Source of the DNA: Stutzerimonas xanthomarina DSM 18231
GTDB taxonomy: Bacteria; Pseudomonadota; Gammaproteobacteria; Pseudomonadales; Pseudomonadaceae
Assembly: GCF_900129835.1 (NCBI RefSeq)
Contig: NZ_FQXA01000005.1
Coordinates: 124,001-188,000 of the forward strand
Direction of reading: 5' to 3'
DNA: 64,000 nucleotides
Shown: in pieces, positions 8,578 to 18,681 of the stretch
Layout: each line of letters starts with the position of its first letter
How positions within the stretch are numbered: the stretch's first letter is position 1
Made by a program: the position numbers and the translations under genes
The notes under the pieces: generated by a model
The model's database searches: none
What the model saw: the letters and a program-made list of their open reading frames with translations, nothing else
Told to the model about the DNA's origin: nothing

Positions 8578-10536
8578 ATGAGTGCTACGTCCCTGTATCC
8601 GGTAAGTCCAGAGGCGGCTGCTCAGTCGCTGACCGATGAAGCCACTTACAAAGCCATGTATCAACAGTCTGTGGTCAACCCTGACGGCTTCTGGCGTGAG
8701 CAGGCCGAACGTATCGACTGGATCAAGCCGTTCACGCAGGTCAAGCAGACGTCCTTCGATGACCACCATGTCGACATCAAGTGGTTCGCCGATGGCACCC
8801 TGAACGTAGCGGCCAATTGTCTGGATCGCCATCTCGAAACCCGCGGCGATGAAATTGCGATCATCTGGGAAGGTGACGACCCGGCCGAACACCGTGAAAT
8901 CACCTACCGCGAGCTGCATCATGAGGTGAGCAAGTTCGCTAATGCATTACGTGGGCAGGATGTGCATCGGGGCGACGTGGTTACCCTCTACATGCCGATG
9001 GTCCCCGAAGTTGCCGTGGCGATGCTGGCATGTGCACGCATCGGCGCGATTCACTCGGTGGTCTTCGGTGGTTTCTCGCCAGAAGCTTTGGCCGGAAGGA
9101 TCATCGATGGCAATTCCAAGGTAGTGATCACTGCCGATGAAGGGCTGCGGGGTGGTAAACGGGTGCCGTTGAAGGCCAATGTGGATGAGGCGCTGACCAA
9201 CCCGCAGACGCGTTGTGTGCAGAAGATTATCGTGGTGCGGCGTACCGGAGGTGACATCCGCTGGCATCCGCATCGCGACATCTGGTACGAAGACCTGATG
9301 CGCGTGGCTGGGGATGTTTGCGCGCCAAAGGAGATGGGTGCGGAGGAGCCGCTGTTCATCCTCTACACCTCGGGCTCGACCGGCAAACCGAAGGGCGTGC
9401 TGCATACCTCCGGCGGTTACCTGCTCTACGCAGCCCTGACCCACGAGCGGGTATTTGATTACCGGCCGGGCGAGATCTACTGGTGTACTGCCGACGTCGG
9501 CTGGATCACCGGGCACAGCTACATCCTTTACGGGCCGCTGGCTAATGGCGCCACAACGCTGATATATGAGGGAGTGCCGAACTATCCGGATGTCACGCGG
9601 ATCGCGAAGATCGTCGACAAGCATCAGGTGAACATCCTTTACACCGCACCGACTGCAATTCGTTCGATGATGGCCGAAGGCCCGGCAGCGATGGAGGGCG
9701 CCGATGGTTCGAGTCTGCGCTTGCTCGGTACCGTGGGTGAACCGATCAATCCTGAGGCCTGGCACTGGTATTACGAGACGGTCGGCAAATCACACTGCCC
9801 GATCGTCGACACCTGGTGGCAAACCGAGACGGGGGGCATTCTGATCAGCCCGTTGCCAGGCGCAACGGCTCTGAAACCAGGGTCCGCGACACGGCCGTTC
9901 TTCGGCATCGTACCTGGGTTGGTGGACAACCTTGGCAACCTGCTCGAAGGGGCGACCGAGGGCAATCTGGTCATTCTCGACTCATGGCCTGGGCAGATGC
10001 GTGGCATCTATCGCGACCACGATCGCTTCGTCGATACCTACTTCAAGACCTTTCGCGGTATGTATTTCACCGGTGATGGTGCCCGGCGCGACGAGGACGG
10101 CTACTACTGGATCACGGGTCGGGTCGATGATGTGCTGAACGTTTCCGGGCATCGCATGGGTACTGCGGAAATCGAAAGCGCCATGGTCGCTCACCGCAAG
10201 GTGGCCGAGGCGGCTGTGGTCGGCGTGCCGCATCCGCTTAAGGGGCAAGGTATCTATGTTTACGTCACGCTAGTGGCTGGGGAGGAGCCTTCTGATCAGC
10301 TGCGCCAGGAACTGCAACAGTGGGTGCGCAAGGAGATCGGGCCAATTGCTGTGCCCGATGCGATCCAGTGGGCGCCGGGCTTACCGAAGACACGTTCAGG
10401 CAAGATCATGCGACGCATCTTGCGCAAGATCGCCACCGACGAGTACGACGCCTTGGGCGATATCTCGACCTTGGCCGATCCTGGCGTGGTGCCGCAGCTG
10501 ATCGAAACGCACAAGAAAATGTCTCCGATGAGTTGA
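8578..10536 (+). CDS. acs: Acetyl-CoA synthetase
   Basis: AMP-forming acetate-CoA ligase of 652 residues, the standard Acs length. It has the ATP-binding P-loop [12 protein letters not shown], the acetate and adenylate motifs ([28 protein letters not shown]) and the C-terminal lid [16 protein letters not shown] with the catalytic lysine that is normally the target of regulatory acetylation. It converts acetate, ATP and CoA to acetyl-CoA for growth on acetate or recapture of overflow acetate. The start is ATG at 8578 with GAGG upstream and the typical MSATSLYPV opening. A 42-nt upstream TTG extension was rejected. Monocistronic. Confidence 0.95.
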   Translation: MSATSLYPVSPEAAAQSLTDEATYKAMYQQSVVNPDGFWREQAERIDWIKPFTQVKQTSFDDHHVDIKWFADGTLNVAANCLDRHLETRGDEIAIIWEGDDPAEHREITYRELHHEVSKFANALRGQDVHRGDVVTLYMPMVPEVAVAMLACARIGAIHSVVFGGFSPEALAGRIIDGNSKVVITADEGLRGGKRVPLKANVDEALTNPQTRCVQKIIVVRRTGGDIRWHPHRDIWYEDLMRVAGDVCAPKEMGAEEPLFILYTSGSTGKPKGVLHTSGGYLLYAALTHERVFDYRPGEIYWCTADVGWITGHSYILYGPLANGATTLIYEGVPNYPDVTRIAKIVDKHQVNILYTAPTAIRSMMAEGPAAMEGADGSSLRLLGTVGEPINPEAWHWYYETVGKSHCPIVDTWWQTETGGILISPLPGATALKPGSATRPFFGIVPGLVDNLGNLLEGATEGNLVILDSWPGQMRGIYRDHDRFVDTYFKTFRGMYFTGDGARRDEDGYYWITGRVDDVLNVSGHRMGTAEIESAMVAHRKVAEAAVVGVPHPLKGQGIYVYVTLVAGEEPSDQLRQELQQWVRKEIGPIAVPDAIQWAPGLPKTRSGKIMRRILRKIATDEYDALGDISTLADPGVVPQLIETHKKMSPMS

Positions 10537-10581
10537 TGGGTTGACGACCCCGGCCTTAGGGTCAGGGCGCCATGGGAACCC

Positions 10582-11703
10582 TCAATTCGCCCGTTGGCTT
10601 TGCGTCTCCTGGTTGGCGGCCGGTTTTTCCTGCGGCACACCCGCCACCGTCACCTCTGGAAACTGCCCGCCGATGAACTCGACACTGCGGGTGGGGAAGG
10701 CGAATTGCAGGCCCATCTGGCGGATGCCGTCCAGCAGCTGCAAGTTGATCTCCTGCTGGGCGTCCATGTAGGCGTTGTAGTCCGAGACCTGCATGATGTA
10801 GACGACTTCAAACGTCAGCTGGCTGTCGTCGAAGGCCAGGAAATGCGCGCGGTCGAAGTTGGCGTTTTCGATGCCATCGATGATGCGTTTCACCAACGCC
10901 GAAACTTCGCGCACCTTGTCCGATGGCGTGTTGTAGGTGATTCCGAACTTGAACACGATGCGACGCGTGTTCATGCGCTTGTAGTTGTGCAGGATTTGCT
11001 TGAGCAGATCGGCATTGGCGCAGACGATCTGTTCGCCGCTGAGGGCGCGAATCCGCGTCGTCTTGAGCCCGATGTGCTCGATGTTCCCGGCGACTGCACC
11101 AAAGACGACGAAGTCGCCGATTTCGAAAGGCTTGTCGACGCCGATCGACAGCGAAGCGAAGATATCGCTGAGCAGCGTCTGCACCGCGAGGGCAATGGCA
11201 ATACCGCCGACACCCAGACTGGCGACCATCGCCGTGATATCGACGCCCAGGTTCGCCAGAATCGACAGCAACATCATTGTCCAGATAACGATTCGGACCA
11301 TGATTCCAATGATGGTCGTGGTGACCGGATTTCGCGCTTTGCCGTCTTGGGTCAGGCTTTCCATCCACAGGCGAACCGCCGTGTCCATCCACAAAGCGAT
11401 CTGGAACGCCAGTGCGATGAACCAGCCGTGTGACATCGCTGTTTCCCAGCGCTCTGGCAGGTCGACGATCTTAAGAGCGATCAGCAGCGATAGGGCGATC
11501 AGCAAAACGTGACTGGTTCGGCTGAGCATCTCTGCGGCGATGCCAACAAAACCGCTTCTGGAGCCCTTTGCCATCTTGCGAAGACGGTTGGTGATGATCC
11601 GCAGGATGGCCTGCAGGATGAGATAGCTGACAAGCGTGATGCCAACAATTATGGCGATGTTGATCCAGAGGCCTTCGTTCAACACTACGTCCCAATTCAT
11701 CAA
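10582..11703 (-). CDS. MscS-family mechanosensitive channel
   Basis: Membrane protein of 373 residues with about four to five hydrophobic helices in the first 190 residues. The pore-lining helix (about 165-190) has the alanine/glycine pattern VASLGVGGIAIALAVQTLLS. The beta domain follows (SLSIGVDKPFEIGDFVVFG), then an alpha/beta C-terminal domain and a polar tail ending in ETQSQRAN. MscS-type channels open under membrane tension to release solutes after hypo-osmotic shock. It converges with acs, 45 bp from stop to stop. It belongs to the larger YbdG/YnaI-like variants rather than minimal MscS; the precise subclass is uncertain. Confidence 0.9.
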   Translation of the reverse strand: MMNWDVVLNEGLWINIAIIVGITLVSYLILQAILRIITNRLRKMAKGSRSGFVGIAAEMLSRTSHVLLIALSLLIALKIVDLPERWETAMSHGWFIALAFQIALWMDTAVRLWMESLTQDGKARNPVTTTIIGIMVRIVIWTMMLLSILANLGVDITAMVASLGVGGIAIALAVQTLLSDIFASLSIGVDKPFEIGDFVVFGAVAGNIEHIGLKTTRIRALSGEQIVCANADLLKQILHNYKRMNTRRIVFKFGITYNTPSDKVREVSALVKRIIDGIENANFDRAHFLAFDDSQLTFEVVYIMQVSDYNAYMDAQQEINLQLLDGIRQMGLQFAFPTRSVEFIGGQFPEVTVAGVPQEKPAANQETQSQRAN

Positions 11704-11837
11704 ACTGGTTTCCTCCCGGTATGCGCGACCAAGCGCTTAAGCAATGGCTCCTTTTTCAGTAGCCACTGCAGCGCAATAGTTCCCAGCAGAAGGGAGGTGA
11801 AAGAGGAAGGCGCGCGCGCGGCGTAAGGTGAGTGCTT

Positions 11838-12206
11838 TCAGCGAAGCGGCACGAGCCCGTTCAACTCCTGATAACCGCCAGCGTTGATTACCTGGCTATA
11901 ACCCAACTCCTGGAGCAGAGCCTGTGCGGCTGATGCTCTGCGGCCGCTGCGGCAGTAGAGCACTACGGGAGCATTTTTATCTGGGGCAATAGTGGCGATG
12001 TGCTCAGTAAGATCTTCCGTCTCGATACGCGTGGCACCGGGTAAGGCGCCTTCGGCAAACTCCTGTTCGGTGCGCACGTCGATCAGGACGCTGTCCGCTC
12101 GCTGCAATGCTTCCAGCGCGGCTGGCTGCTCGACCTGACCTCCATTGGCGGCAGTGGTCACTACCGTTGCAGTCATTAGAAATAACAGTCGGGACAGCGT
12201 TTTCAT
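11838..12206 (-). CDS. Exported rhodanese-domain protein
   Basis: 122 residues: an N-terminal signal peptide (MKTLSRLLFLMTATVVTTAANGG) and one rhodanese domain. The active-site loop is YCRSGRRA with the persulfide-carrying cysteine, preceded by the typical DSVLIDVRTEQEFAEGALPGA. Such periplasmic rhodaneses may handle sulfur transfer or thiosulfate/cyanide; the substrate cannot be told. ATG at 12206 is chosen because GAGG sits 7 nt upstream; a start 12 bp further out would overlap this ribosome site. A 31-codon membrane peptide ORF ends 22 bp upstream, suggesting a two-gene transcript. Confidence 0.85.
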   Translation of the reverse strand: MKTLSRLLFLMTATVVTTAANGGQVEQPAALEALQRADSVLIDVRTEQEFAEGALPGATRIETEDLTEHIATIAPDKNAPVVLYCRSGRRASAAQALLQELGYSQVINAGGYQELNGLVPLR

Positions 12207-12228
12207 AGGGTGCCTCATTCTGGCGGTA

Positions 12229-12324
12229 TCAACTGATTAGACGCGTGAGGTTCGGCAATATCAGAATTACTGCTGTGGCGAACAGGATCATCGTAGCCTG
12301 TCTAACCTTCTTCTGTTTGAACAT
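12229..12324 (-). CDS. Small single-pass membrane peptide (31 aa), unrecognised
   Basis: This short frame reads MFKQKKVRQATMILFATAVI and continues to a stop after LTRLIS. It has a basic N-terminus (four K/R in the first nine residues), then a 17-18 residue hydrophobic segment, then a short polar end: the layout of a small membrane protein. AAGG lies 8-9 nt before the ATG. It ends 22 bp before the rhodanese start on the same strand, so the two may be co-transcribed. Too short for standard gene calling. I do not recognise a family. An anchor or partner role for the rhodanese is only a guess. Confidence 0.55.
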   Translation of the reverse strand: MFKQKKVRQATMILFATAVILILPNLTRLIS

Positions 12325-12835
12325 GATGGCGGCCTTTTAATTGTTCTGGTTATTCTCAGGGGCAGCCTCGCTGTCCCAGACCGATCTCGAGCTTGCGAGT
12401 TGTAATTCAAGCTTTCGTTAAAGAAAGCAATATGCGGGCCACGCAAAACCGATGGTTGTTTAGTGCGCCCCGTCAGTGGCGTGGCGCTGCCCTCGCGGGC
12501 TGCTGGCAATCTGATTGCGTAGCGGGGGCTTCGACTAGAGTGCTGTGGTTTCGACTTCGAGCGCGGCTGGTCTCGCCTAGCTCTAGCCTATATGGGCGCG
12601 GCCAGCCTCGGGACGAAGTGTCTGCATCATCGTCAGCGAGAAGCCGCTCGGTGACTTTGGATGCCGCATCGCCGGATGGCTCGATTGGAAACGTCTTCTT
12701 TTTCGAAGCTTCCAATGCGGGTGGAATCGAAACACCAAGGGCAGCCGTGCAGCGTTGCGCTTGTCCCTGAATGATTGACTCAGATTCAGCGCGTAAACGC
12801 GGGATGCCTTTTCGAAACGTATGTGATAGAAACGA
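12325..12835. other. Intergenic stretch downstream of tRNA-Ser
   Basis: About 510 bp between the tRNA terminator and the small membrane peptide. Several frames are open on both strands, the longest on the minus strand (12473-12838), but none has a credible start or known domain, and codon use is poor. No integrase, direct repeat of the tRNA 3' end, or mobile element is visible although the position next to a tRNA would allow one. The 5' end must carry the promoter of the peptide-rhodanese pair. Confidence 0.45.
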
Positions 12836-12860
12836 CAAAGCCTCGATAAACGAGGCTTTG
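12836..12860 (-). terminator. Terminator of tRNA-Ser
   Basis: A perfect 10-bp stem (CAAAGCCTCG at 12836-12845 with CGAGGCTTTG at 12851-12860, 5-nt loop) lies 9 bp beyond the 3' end of the tRNA on the minus strand. The A/T pairs at the stem base and following T-rich bases suit intrinsic termination. Confidence 0.75.
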
Positions 12861-12869
12861 TGTTTGATC

Positions 12870-12959
12870 TGGCGGTGAGGGTGGGATTCGAACCCACGAT
12901 ACGATTTCTCGTATACACACTTTCCAGGCGTGCTCCTTCAACCGCTCGGACACCTCACC
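12870..12959 (-). tRNA. tRNA-Ser (anticodon GGA)
   Basis: The minus strand folds as a class II tRNA of 90 nt. Acceptor stem GGTGAGG pairs with CCTCACC, followed by G73 and an encoded CCA (12870-12872). The anticodon loop is CTGGAAA with anticodon GGA, reading UCC/UCU serine codons. A long variable arm (ATACGAGAAATCGTAT region) and the T-arm GTGGGTTCGAATCCCAC are clear. The encoded CCA, the T-loop and the variable arm together make this secure. Confidence 0.97.
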
Positions 12960-13188
12960 GGGTCTCGAAAGGCGCGATGTCCTTCGAGGCGCGCTAATGT
13001 AGCCGAAGAACCAGCGGATGGCAAAAAGTTTTTTAGTTTTTTCATGCGGTTAAGGAGGATGTTGGAAAACCGGGTAGGCTAGCGTGGTAATGAACCTATC
13101 GTTGCTCTAGGGTTCGAACGGCGAAGATACTGCTGTAAGCCTGTGCGCAATTATGCGCAGTGAATAGTGAGAGCCAGGAAAGGCTTCG

Positions 13189-14496
13189 ATGAAGTTATTC
13201 AGAACAAAGCGTAAGCGGCCTGAGGTGGCAGAGATCCCCACCAAACGTCGCCTGCATGTCAGCCATTTGGTACTCGGGATGTATATCTGTGAGTTGGATC
13301 GGCCGTGGCGGCAGACGGACTTCCTGTTCCAAGGCTTCCCCTTGCTTAAGCTCGAGCACATCCAGGCGGTGCGCGAACGTTGTGATTACGTGTTCGTTGA
13401 TGACACTCGCCGCGTGATGATCGATCAGGGACAGATGATCGTACCTTCGGCGACGCCGCTGCGCGTGACGCGCAAGATGGCCCGCATCCCGCTGTCGCTT
13501 GAGGTGGAGGAAGCGCGCGAGGCCTATATCAGCAGTACGCTGGTTCTGGATCAGGTTCTACTGGACGTCCAGCAGGGTCGGGCGATTGATACCAAGGCTT
13601 GTCAGGCATTGGTTAAGCGAAACCTCGAAAGCATGCTTCGTAACGAAAGCGCCATGCTCTGGTTGACGCGTCTGAAGACTCAGGATCTTTATACGAGTCT
13701 GCACTGCCTTTCTGTATCTATCCTGGCAATGGGATTTGGAACGCACCTAGGGTTGGCCGACGACAAGATCGAACTATTGGGCATTGCGGGGCTGCTACAT
13801 GATGTAGGCAAGATGAAGATCGATCCGGCGATCCTGAACAAGCCGGGCAAGCTGACCGAGGAAGAATTCCAGCACATCAAGTTGCACCCGACGTTTGGTT
13901 TTCAGGCCCTGTGCAGTCAGGAAGACATTCCTGCCGCTGCGGTTCACGCGGCGCATGGCCATCATGAACGGTTGGATGGCAAAGGTTATCCGCAGGGGCT
14001 TGACCAGTACCAGATCCCGTTTGTCACTCGGGTGATTACTATAGTCGACGCCTTCGATGCGATTACCAGCCACCGTGCCTATGACGATGCACGCCCGATC
14101 CAGACAGCGTACGACGTGTTGCGCAGCAGCGCCGGGCAGCAATTCGACGAAGCGTTGGTTCATGAATTCATCCGCTGGCTCGGCGTGTTTCCGGTAGGAA
14201 CATTGGTGGAGCTGCACACGGGAGAGGTCGGGTTGGTGCTGGAGAAGCATGCACAACTGCACCTTAGGCCGAAGGTCGTGGTGTTGCGTGATGCGAACAA
14301 GATGCCTTGTGAGCCTCGTTATCTCGACCTGTCCCAGCTGACAGTCGATGCCGATGGAACGCCTTACAGGATCAGCAGCGGGATTCCGGACGGCTCCCAC
14401 GGTCTGTTCATTGCTGACCCTCAGTTGCAGGCAATCCTGCATCCCGAACTGCTTGCAGTCTTCGAGCTCGAACCGGAGCCAGTCGACGACTGTTAG
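13189..14496 (+). CDS. HD-GYP domain c-di-GMP phosphodiesterase with DUF3391
   Basis: 435 residues. The N-terminal DUF3391 domain (about 20-150, MYICELDRPWRQTDFLFQGF) is followed by an HD-GYP domain (about 165-330) with HD pair His204-Asp205 (LLHDVGKMKIDP), HGHHERLDGKGYPQG with GYP at 266-268, and the downstream VDAFDAITSHRAY metal-binding Asp. All catalytic residues expected for metal-dependent hydrolysis of c-di-GMP are present, so it should lower c-di-GMP. It has no signal or membrane segment. The start is ATG with AGGAAAGG upstream. Monocistronic between the tRNA and a crotonase gene. No receiver domain, so the input signal is unknown. Confidence 0.9.
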   Translation: MKLFRTKRKRPEVAEIPTKRRLHVSHLVLGMYICELDRPWRQTDFLFQGFPLLKLEHIQAVRERCDYVFVDDTRRVMIDQGQMIVPSATPLRVTRKMARIPLSLEVEEAREAYISSTLVLDQVLLDVQQGRAIDTKACQALVKRNLESMLRNESAMLWLTRLKTQDLYTSLHCLSVSILAMGFGTHLGLADDKIELLGIAGLLHDVGKMKIDPAILNKPGKLTEEEFQHIKLHPTFGFQALCSQEDIPAAAVHAAHGHHERLDGKGYPQGLDQYQIPFVTRVITIVDAFDAITSHRAYDDARPIQTAYDVLRSSAGQQFDEALVHEFIRWLGVFPVGTLVELHTGEVGLVLEKHAQLHLRPKVVVLRDANKMPCEPRYLDLSQLTVDADGTPYRISSGIPDGSHGLFIADPQLQAILHPELLAVFELEPEPVDDC

Positions 14497-14618
14497 TTTT
14501 GCCCCTGTGTCGCCAGGCGCTGCCAGTTGCAAACCATGACTTATCGGTCAGTCACGATGCTTTACCTCTCGGGTTCTGCTGGGTAACGTCTGTGGACTAT
14601 CAACAAGGAATATTCGTC

Positions 14619-15314
14619 ATGAGTGATCTGGTTTCCTACGAAATCGAAGACGGCATCGCCACGCTGACGCTGAATAACGGCAAGGTCAATGCACTGTCTC
14701 CGGCCATGTTCGACGCGCTCAACGCGGCTTTCGACCGCGCCGAGCAGGACCGCGCCGTGGTGATCCTCACTGGGCAGCCGGGCATTCTCTCCGGTGGCTA
14801 TGATCTCAAGGTCATGACCTCGGGGCCGGAAAACGCCATTTCGCTGGTAACCACGGGCTCGAAGTTTACGTTGCGAATGCTGGCTCATCCTTTCCCGATC
14901 GTCGCCGCCTGTTCGGGGCACGCGATTGCCAAAGGCGCCTTCCTGCTGCTCTCGTCGGATTACCGCATCGGTGTCGAGGGCGCGTTCAATATCGGTCTGA
15001 ATGAAGTTCAGATCGGTATGACCATGCACCATTCGGGTATCGAACTGGCTCGTGACCGTCTGACCAAGCCGGCTTTTCAGCGCTCGGTAATCAATGGCGA
15101 AATCTTCAATCCACAAGCTGCAGTCGAGGCGGGTTTCCTTGACAAGATAGTGCCGGCCAGTGAGCTGATGGATGCCGCCAAAGCGGCGGCGACCCAGTTG
15201 AAGAAGATCAACATGACTGCGCACAAGAACACCAAGCTCAAGGCACGCAAGGCCTTGCTCGAAACCTTGGAGCGGGCCATTGAGCTCGATCAGCAGCATT
15301 CGATCGTGTCCTGA
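14619..15314 (+). CDS. Crotonase / enoyl-CoA hydratase family protein
   Basis: 231 residues, single crotonase fold. The oxyanion-hole segments are ILTGQPGILSGGYDLKVM and ACSGHAIAKGAFLLLSSDYR. The second catalytic Glu position of classical hydratases falls at GLNEVQIGMTMHHSG, where one glutamate is retained. It may hydrate or isomerise an enoyl-CoA, but the family is diverse and the substrate is unknown. ATG at 14619 has AAGGA at good spacing; an upstream frame of 40 codons is not supported. A strong terminator follows at 15372. Confidence 0.85.
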   Translation: MSDLVSYEIEDGIATLTLNNGKVNALSPAMFDALNAAFDRAEQDRAVVILTGQPGILSGGYDLKVMTSGPENAISLVTTGSKFTLRMLAHPFPIVAACSGHAIAKGAFLLLSSDYRIGVEGAFNIGLNEVQIGMTMHHSGIELARDRLTKPAFQRSVINGEIFNPQAAVEAGFLDKIVPASELMDAAKAAATQLKKINMTAHKNTKLKARKALLETLERAIELDQQHSIVS

Positions 15315-15360
15315 AGAGAATTTTCGCCGGGCCGCCCATTGCTGGCGGGCCTGCGTTTAA

Positions 15361-16653
<1,293 letters not shown>

Positions 16654-16718
16654 ATTCCAGGTCTACCCTTGGCAGGACGGCGCGCTGTCCTGCACCTTTT
16701 CCCTATTGAGAATCTGCC

Positions 16719-17006
16719 ATGAGCGATAGCCTGCAACTAATCCTTGAAGACGTAGACGGTACCCAGCTGGAGACCTCCTGCACCCGTTTCGCCGTGATGT
16801 GGCAGGGGCGTGAGGTTTGGATTCAGCAGGTTGGCAACAATCAGTTGATGATTGGTGTTGACGTCGAAGACGGCGACACCGAGTACGCCAATCTGCTGCT
16901 GCGGCCGTTGGCGACCAACTTGGTTAGCCTTGAGCTTGAAATGGAGCCGGTTGAGTCCGGCGAGGATGACCACGTCCATGGCCCGGACTGTAACCACGAC
17001 CACTGA
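16719..17006 (+). CDS. Small conserved protein with histidine/cysteine tail
   Basis: 95 residues, of unknown function. The body (1-78) predicts as mixed beta strands (LQLILEDVDGTQLETSCTRF) with no signal or membrane segment. The C-terminus ends [11 protein letters not shown], a likely metal-binding tail. The same 11-residue string is at the N-terminus of the SEC-C protein encoded at 34713, although the codons differ. It sits between aruC and aruE, the place of PA0900 in P. aeruginosa. Start ATG with TTGAGA-type weak ribosome site; ends 10 bp before aruE, so the two are probably co-translated. Confidence 0.8.
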   Translation: MSDSLQLILEDVDGTQLETSCTRFAVMWQGREVWIQQVGNNQLMIGVDVEDGDTEYANLLLRPLATNLVSLELEMEPVESGEDDHVHGPDCNHDH

Positions 17007-17016
17007 CGGCGCCGAA

Positions 17017-18000
17017 ATGCTGGCACTGGGCCGGCTGTTGGCGCTGACGGTTGCCGGCCAGGTGCCGGCTGAGAGCGTACAGTTCACGGATGACGGTGCC
17101 CGGCTGCAATGGCTGGGCGAGGGTGCGCTGGAGGTCACGCCGGCGAACGGCCAGGATACTGGGCTCGATCTGGTGCTGTCGGCAGGCGTGCACGGCTGTG
17201 AACTCATCCCGATCGAATTGCTGGATCGCCTGATCCAGGCAATCGGACGCAACGAGATCCGACCGCGGGCGCGACTGTTGCTGTTGTTCTGCAACCCGCC
17301 CGCGATGCGTCAGGGCGTACGTAGGGTCGGCTCGGATCTGAATCGGCTGTTCTGTGGCAGGCATGCCGATAACCTCAGCGACGAGGCGAGCCGCGCCGCG
17401 CAACTTGAAGCGTGGGTGGCGCAGTTTTTTTCCGAGTCTGGCCGTCGCCGTTGGCACTATGACCTGCACTCCGCGATGCGTGCATCGAAGCTGCCGCAAT
17501 TCGCGGTCTGTCCCTGGGTGCCGGATCGTGAAGTCTCGACCGAAAGCCTGCTGCGCCTTCGGCAGGCAGCGGTAGAGGCGGTGCTGGTGCAGGAAAAGCC
17601 GTCAGGAACCTTCAGCGCCCACACCGCGACGCGTCACGGTGCCGAGGCGTTTACCCTGGAAATGGCAGAGGCGGCCGAAGGCACATGGCCTGATTGCCTC
17701 GACGGGTTTCTGCAGGCCGCCCGTCACTGGATCGAAGCGGCGCCTTCGGGGCAACTGCATATGCAGCAACCCCCGAAGGCGTTCCGGTTGTCGCGGGAAA
17801 TCATCAAGCGCAGCGAGCGGTTCGCCCTGCGCCTGCCAGCGGATATTGAAAACTTCACCGCGTTACCAATCGGTACGCTGCTGGCCGAGGATGAAGGCGT
17901 TCGCTGGGTGGTTGAAGAGCCGGACGCGCATATCCTGTTTCCGCTGGCCGACGTCGCGATCGGTGAACGCGCTGGACTGATCGTCGTTCCGCGAGGCTGA
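17017..18000 (+). CDS. aruE: Succinylglutamate desuccinylase
   Basis: Zinc carboxypeptidase-like enzyme (M14 superfamily, AstE/AruE) of 327 residues. Zinc ligands His59 and Glu62 (SAGVHGCELIPIEL) and His151 (HYDLHSAMR) are present, and the catalytic Glu215 is in FTLEMAEA. It hydrolyses N-succinylglutamate to glutamate and succinate, the last step of the arginine succinyltransferase pathway. ATG at 17017 lies 10 bp after the upstream small gene; a longer frame overlapping that gene was rejected. The catalytic genes for the middle of the pathway are not next to it. Confidence 0.9.
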   Translation: MLALGRLLALTVAGQVPAESVQFTDDGARLQWLGEGALEVTPANGQDTGLDLVLSAGVHGCELIPIELLDRLIQAIGRNEIRPRARLLLLFCNPPAMRQGVRRVGSDLNRLFCGRHADNLSDEASRAAQLEAWVAQFFSESGRRRWHYDLHSAMRASKLPQFAVCPWVPDREVSTESLLRLRQAAVEAVLVQEKPSGTFSAHTATRHGAEAFTLEMAEAAEGTWPDCLDGFLQAARHWIEAAPSGQLHMQQPPKAFRLSREIIKRSERFALRLPADIENFTALPIGTLLAEDEGVRWVVEEPDAHILFPLADVAIGERAGLIVVPRG

Positions 18001-18211
18001 GTTGACTACGTCCGGCTGCTGCTGAAGCACATTGCAGCCGGCGGCCAGGCTTTCGCCTTTATCGGAAGCATTTAGTTTCGGCCGCTGGCGGGCGCATACC
18101 ACCATAAGCAAGCTGGATATGGCTGTTCATGAGTGGTGCTAGAGCTTTGCCCTCAGGACAAAGCTTTCTTGCGGCTCTGTTCCGCTGGTGGCGGCCCCAG
18201 CAGCAGACTGA

Positions 18212-18559
18212 TCAGACCCCGGTTGGCGGGTTGCTAAGCGAGTCGTTGCCGGTCACGGTGGCAGTGCCGGTAGCGGCCTGAGCGTTGGCTTTCAAGCGAA
18301 CATCGTCCGCTTCACTGCGCTCGAGTGGCATGCTCCGGGAATTGCCTTCTGCCATTTTGGCATGCTCACTCACTTCGCAAAGTACGCGTTTGGCTTCGCA
18401 GTGGCCGGTGAAGCCGCGCGTCAGGGCCATGCCACCTATGGCCAGCTGAACCAGCCCGCCCAAGCCGCCCCGGCCGAGGCCTTTGCCAACAAAGTACAGC
18501 CCGCCGATGATGGATGCGGCGCGCTCCCAGCCCTGCACGTTCTGCGATGTCCTGCTCAT
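18212..18559 (-). CDS. DUF2892/YgaP-type inner-membrane protein
   Basis: 115 residues. The N-terminal WERAASIIGGLYFVGKGLGR and LVQLAIGGMALTRGFTGHC form two hydrophobic helices joined by a Gly-rich loop, the DUF2892 pattern. The C-terminal 55 residues are polar and probably cytoplasmic. The conserved GHC cysteine position is present. Function is unknown. The start is taken at ATG 18559 (MSRTSQNVQGWE); an in-frame TTG 15 bp further out is less likely. No partner gene is obvious; ptrB lies downstream in minus-strand orientation upstream of it. Confidence 0.75.
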   Translation of the reverse strand: MSRTSQNVQGWERAASIIGGLYFVGKGLGRGGLGGLVQLAIGGMALTRGFTGHCEAKRVLCEVSEHAKMAEGNSRSMPLERSEADDVRLKANAQAATGTATVTGNDSLSNPPTGV

Positions 18560-18681
18560 GCCTATACACTCCAAATAGTGGTATGAGAGGTGACCTCGGC
18601 ACGCTGGTGCCGTTCCGACCGCAAGTCGGCGGACGAGCTCCGAGTGTGAGTATTGAACGGCACTGCCACATGGCGGCCCGC

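Noticed and set aside
12473..12838. Minus-strand frame next to tRNA-Ser as an integrase remnant
   Set aside because: The translation shows no Arg/Tyr recombinase motifs and no direct repeat of the tRNA 3' end was found nearby.
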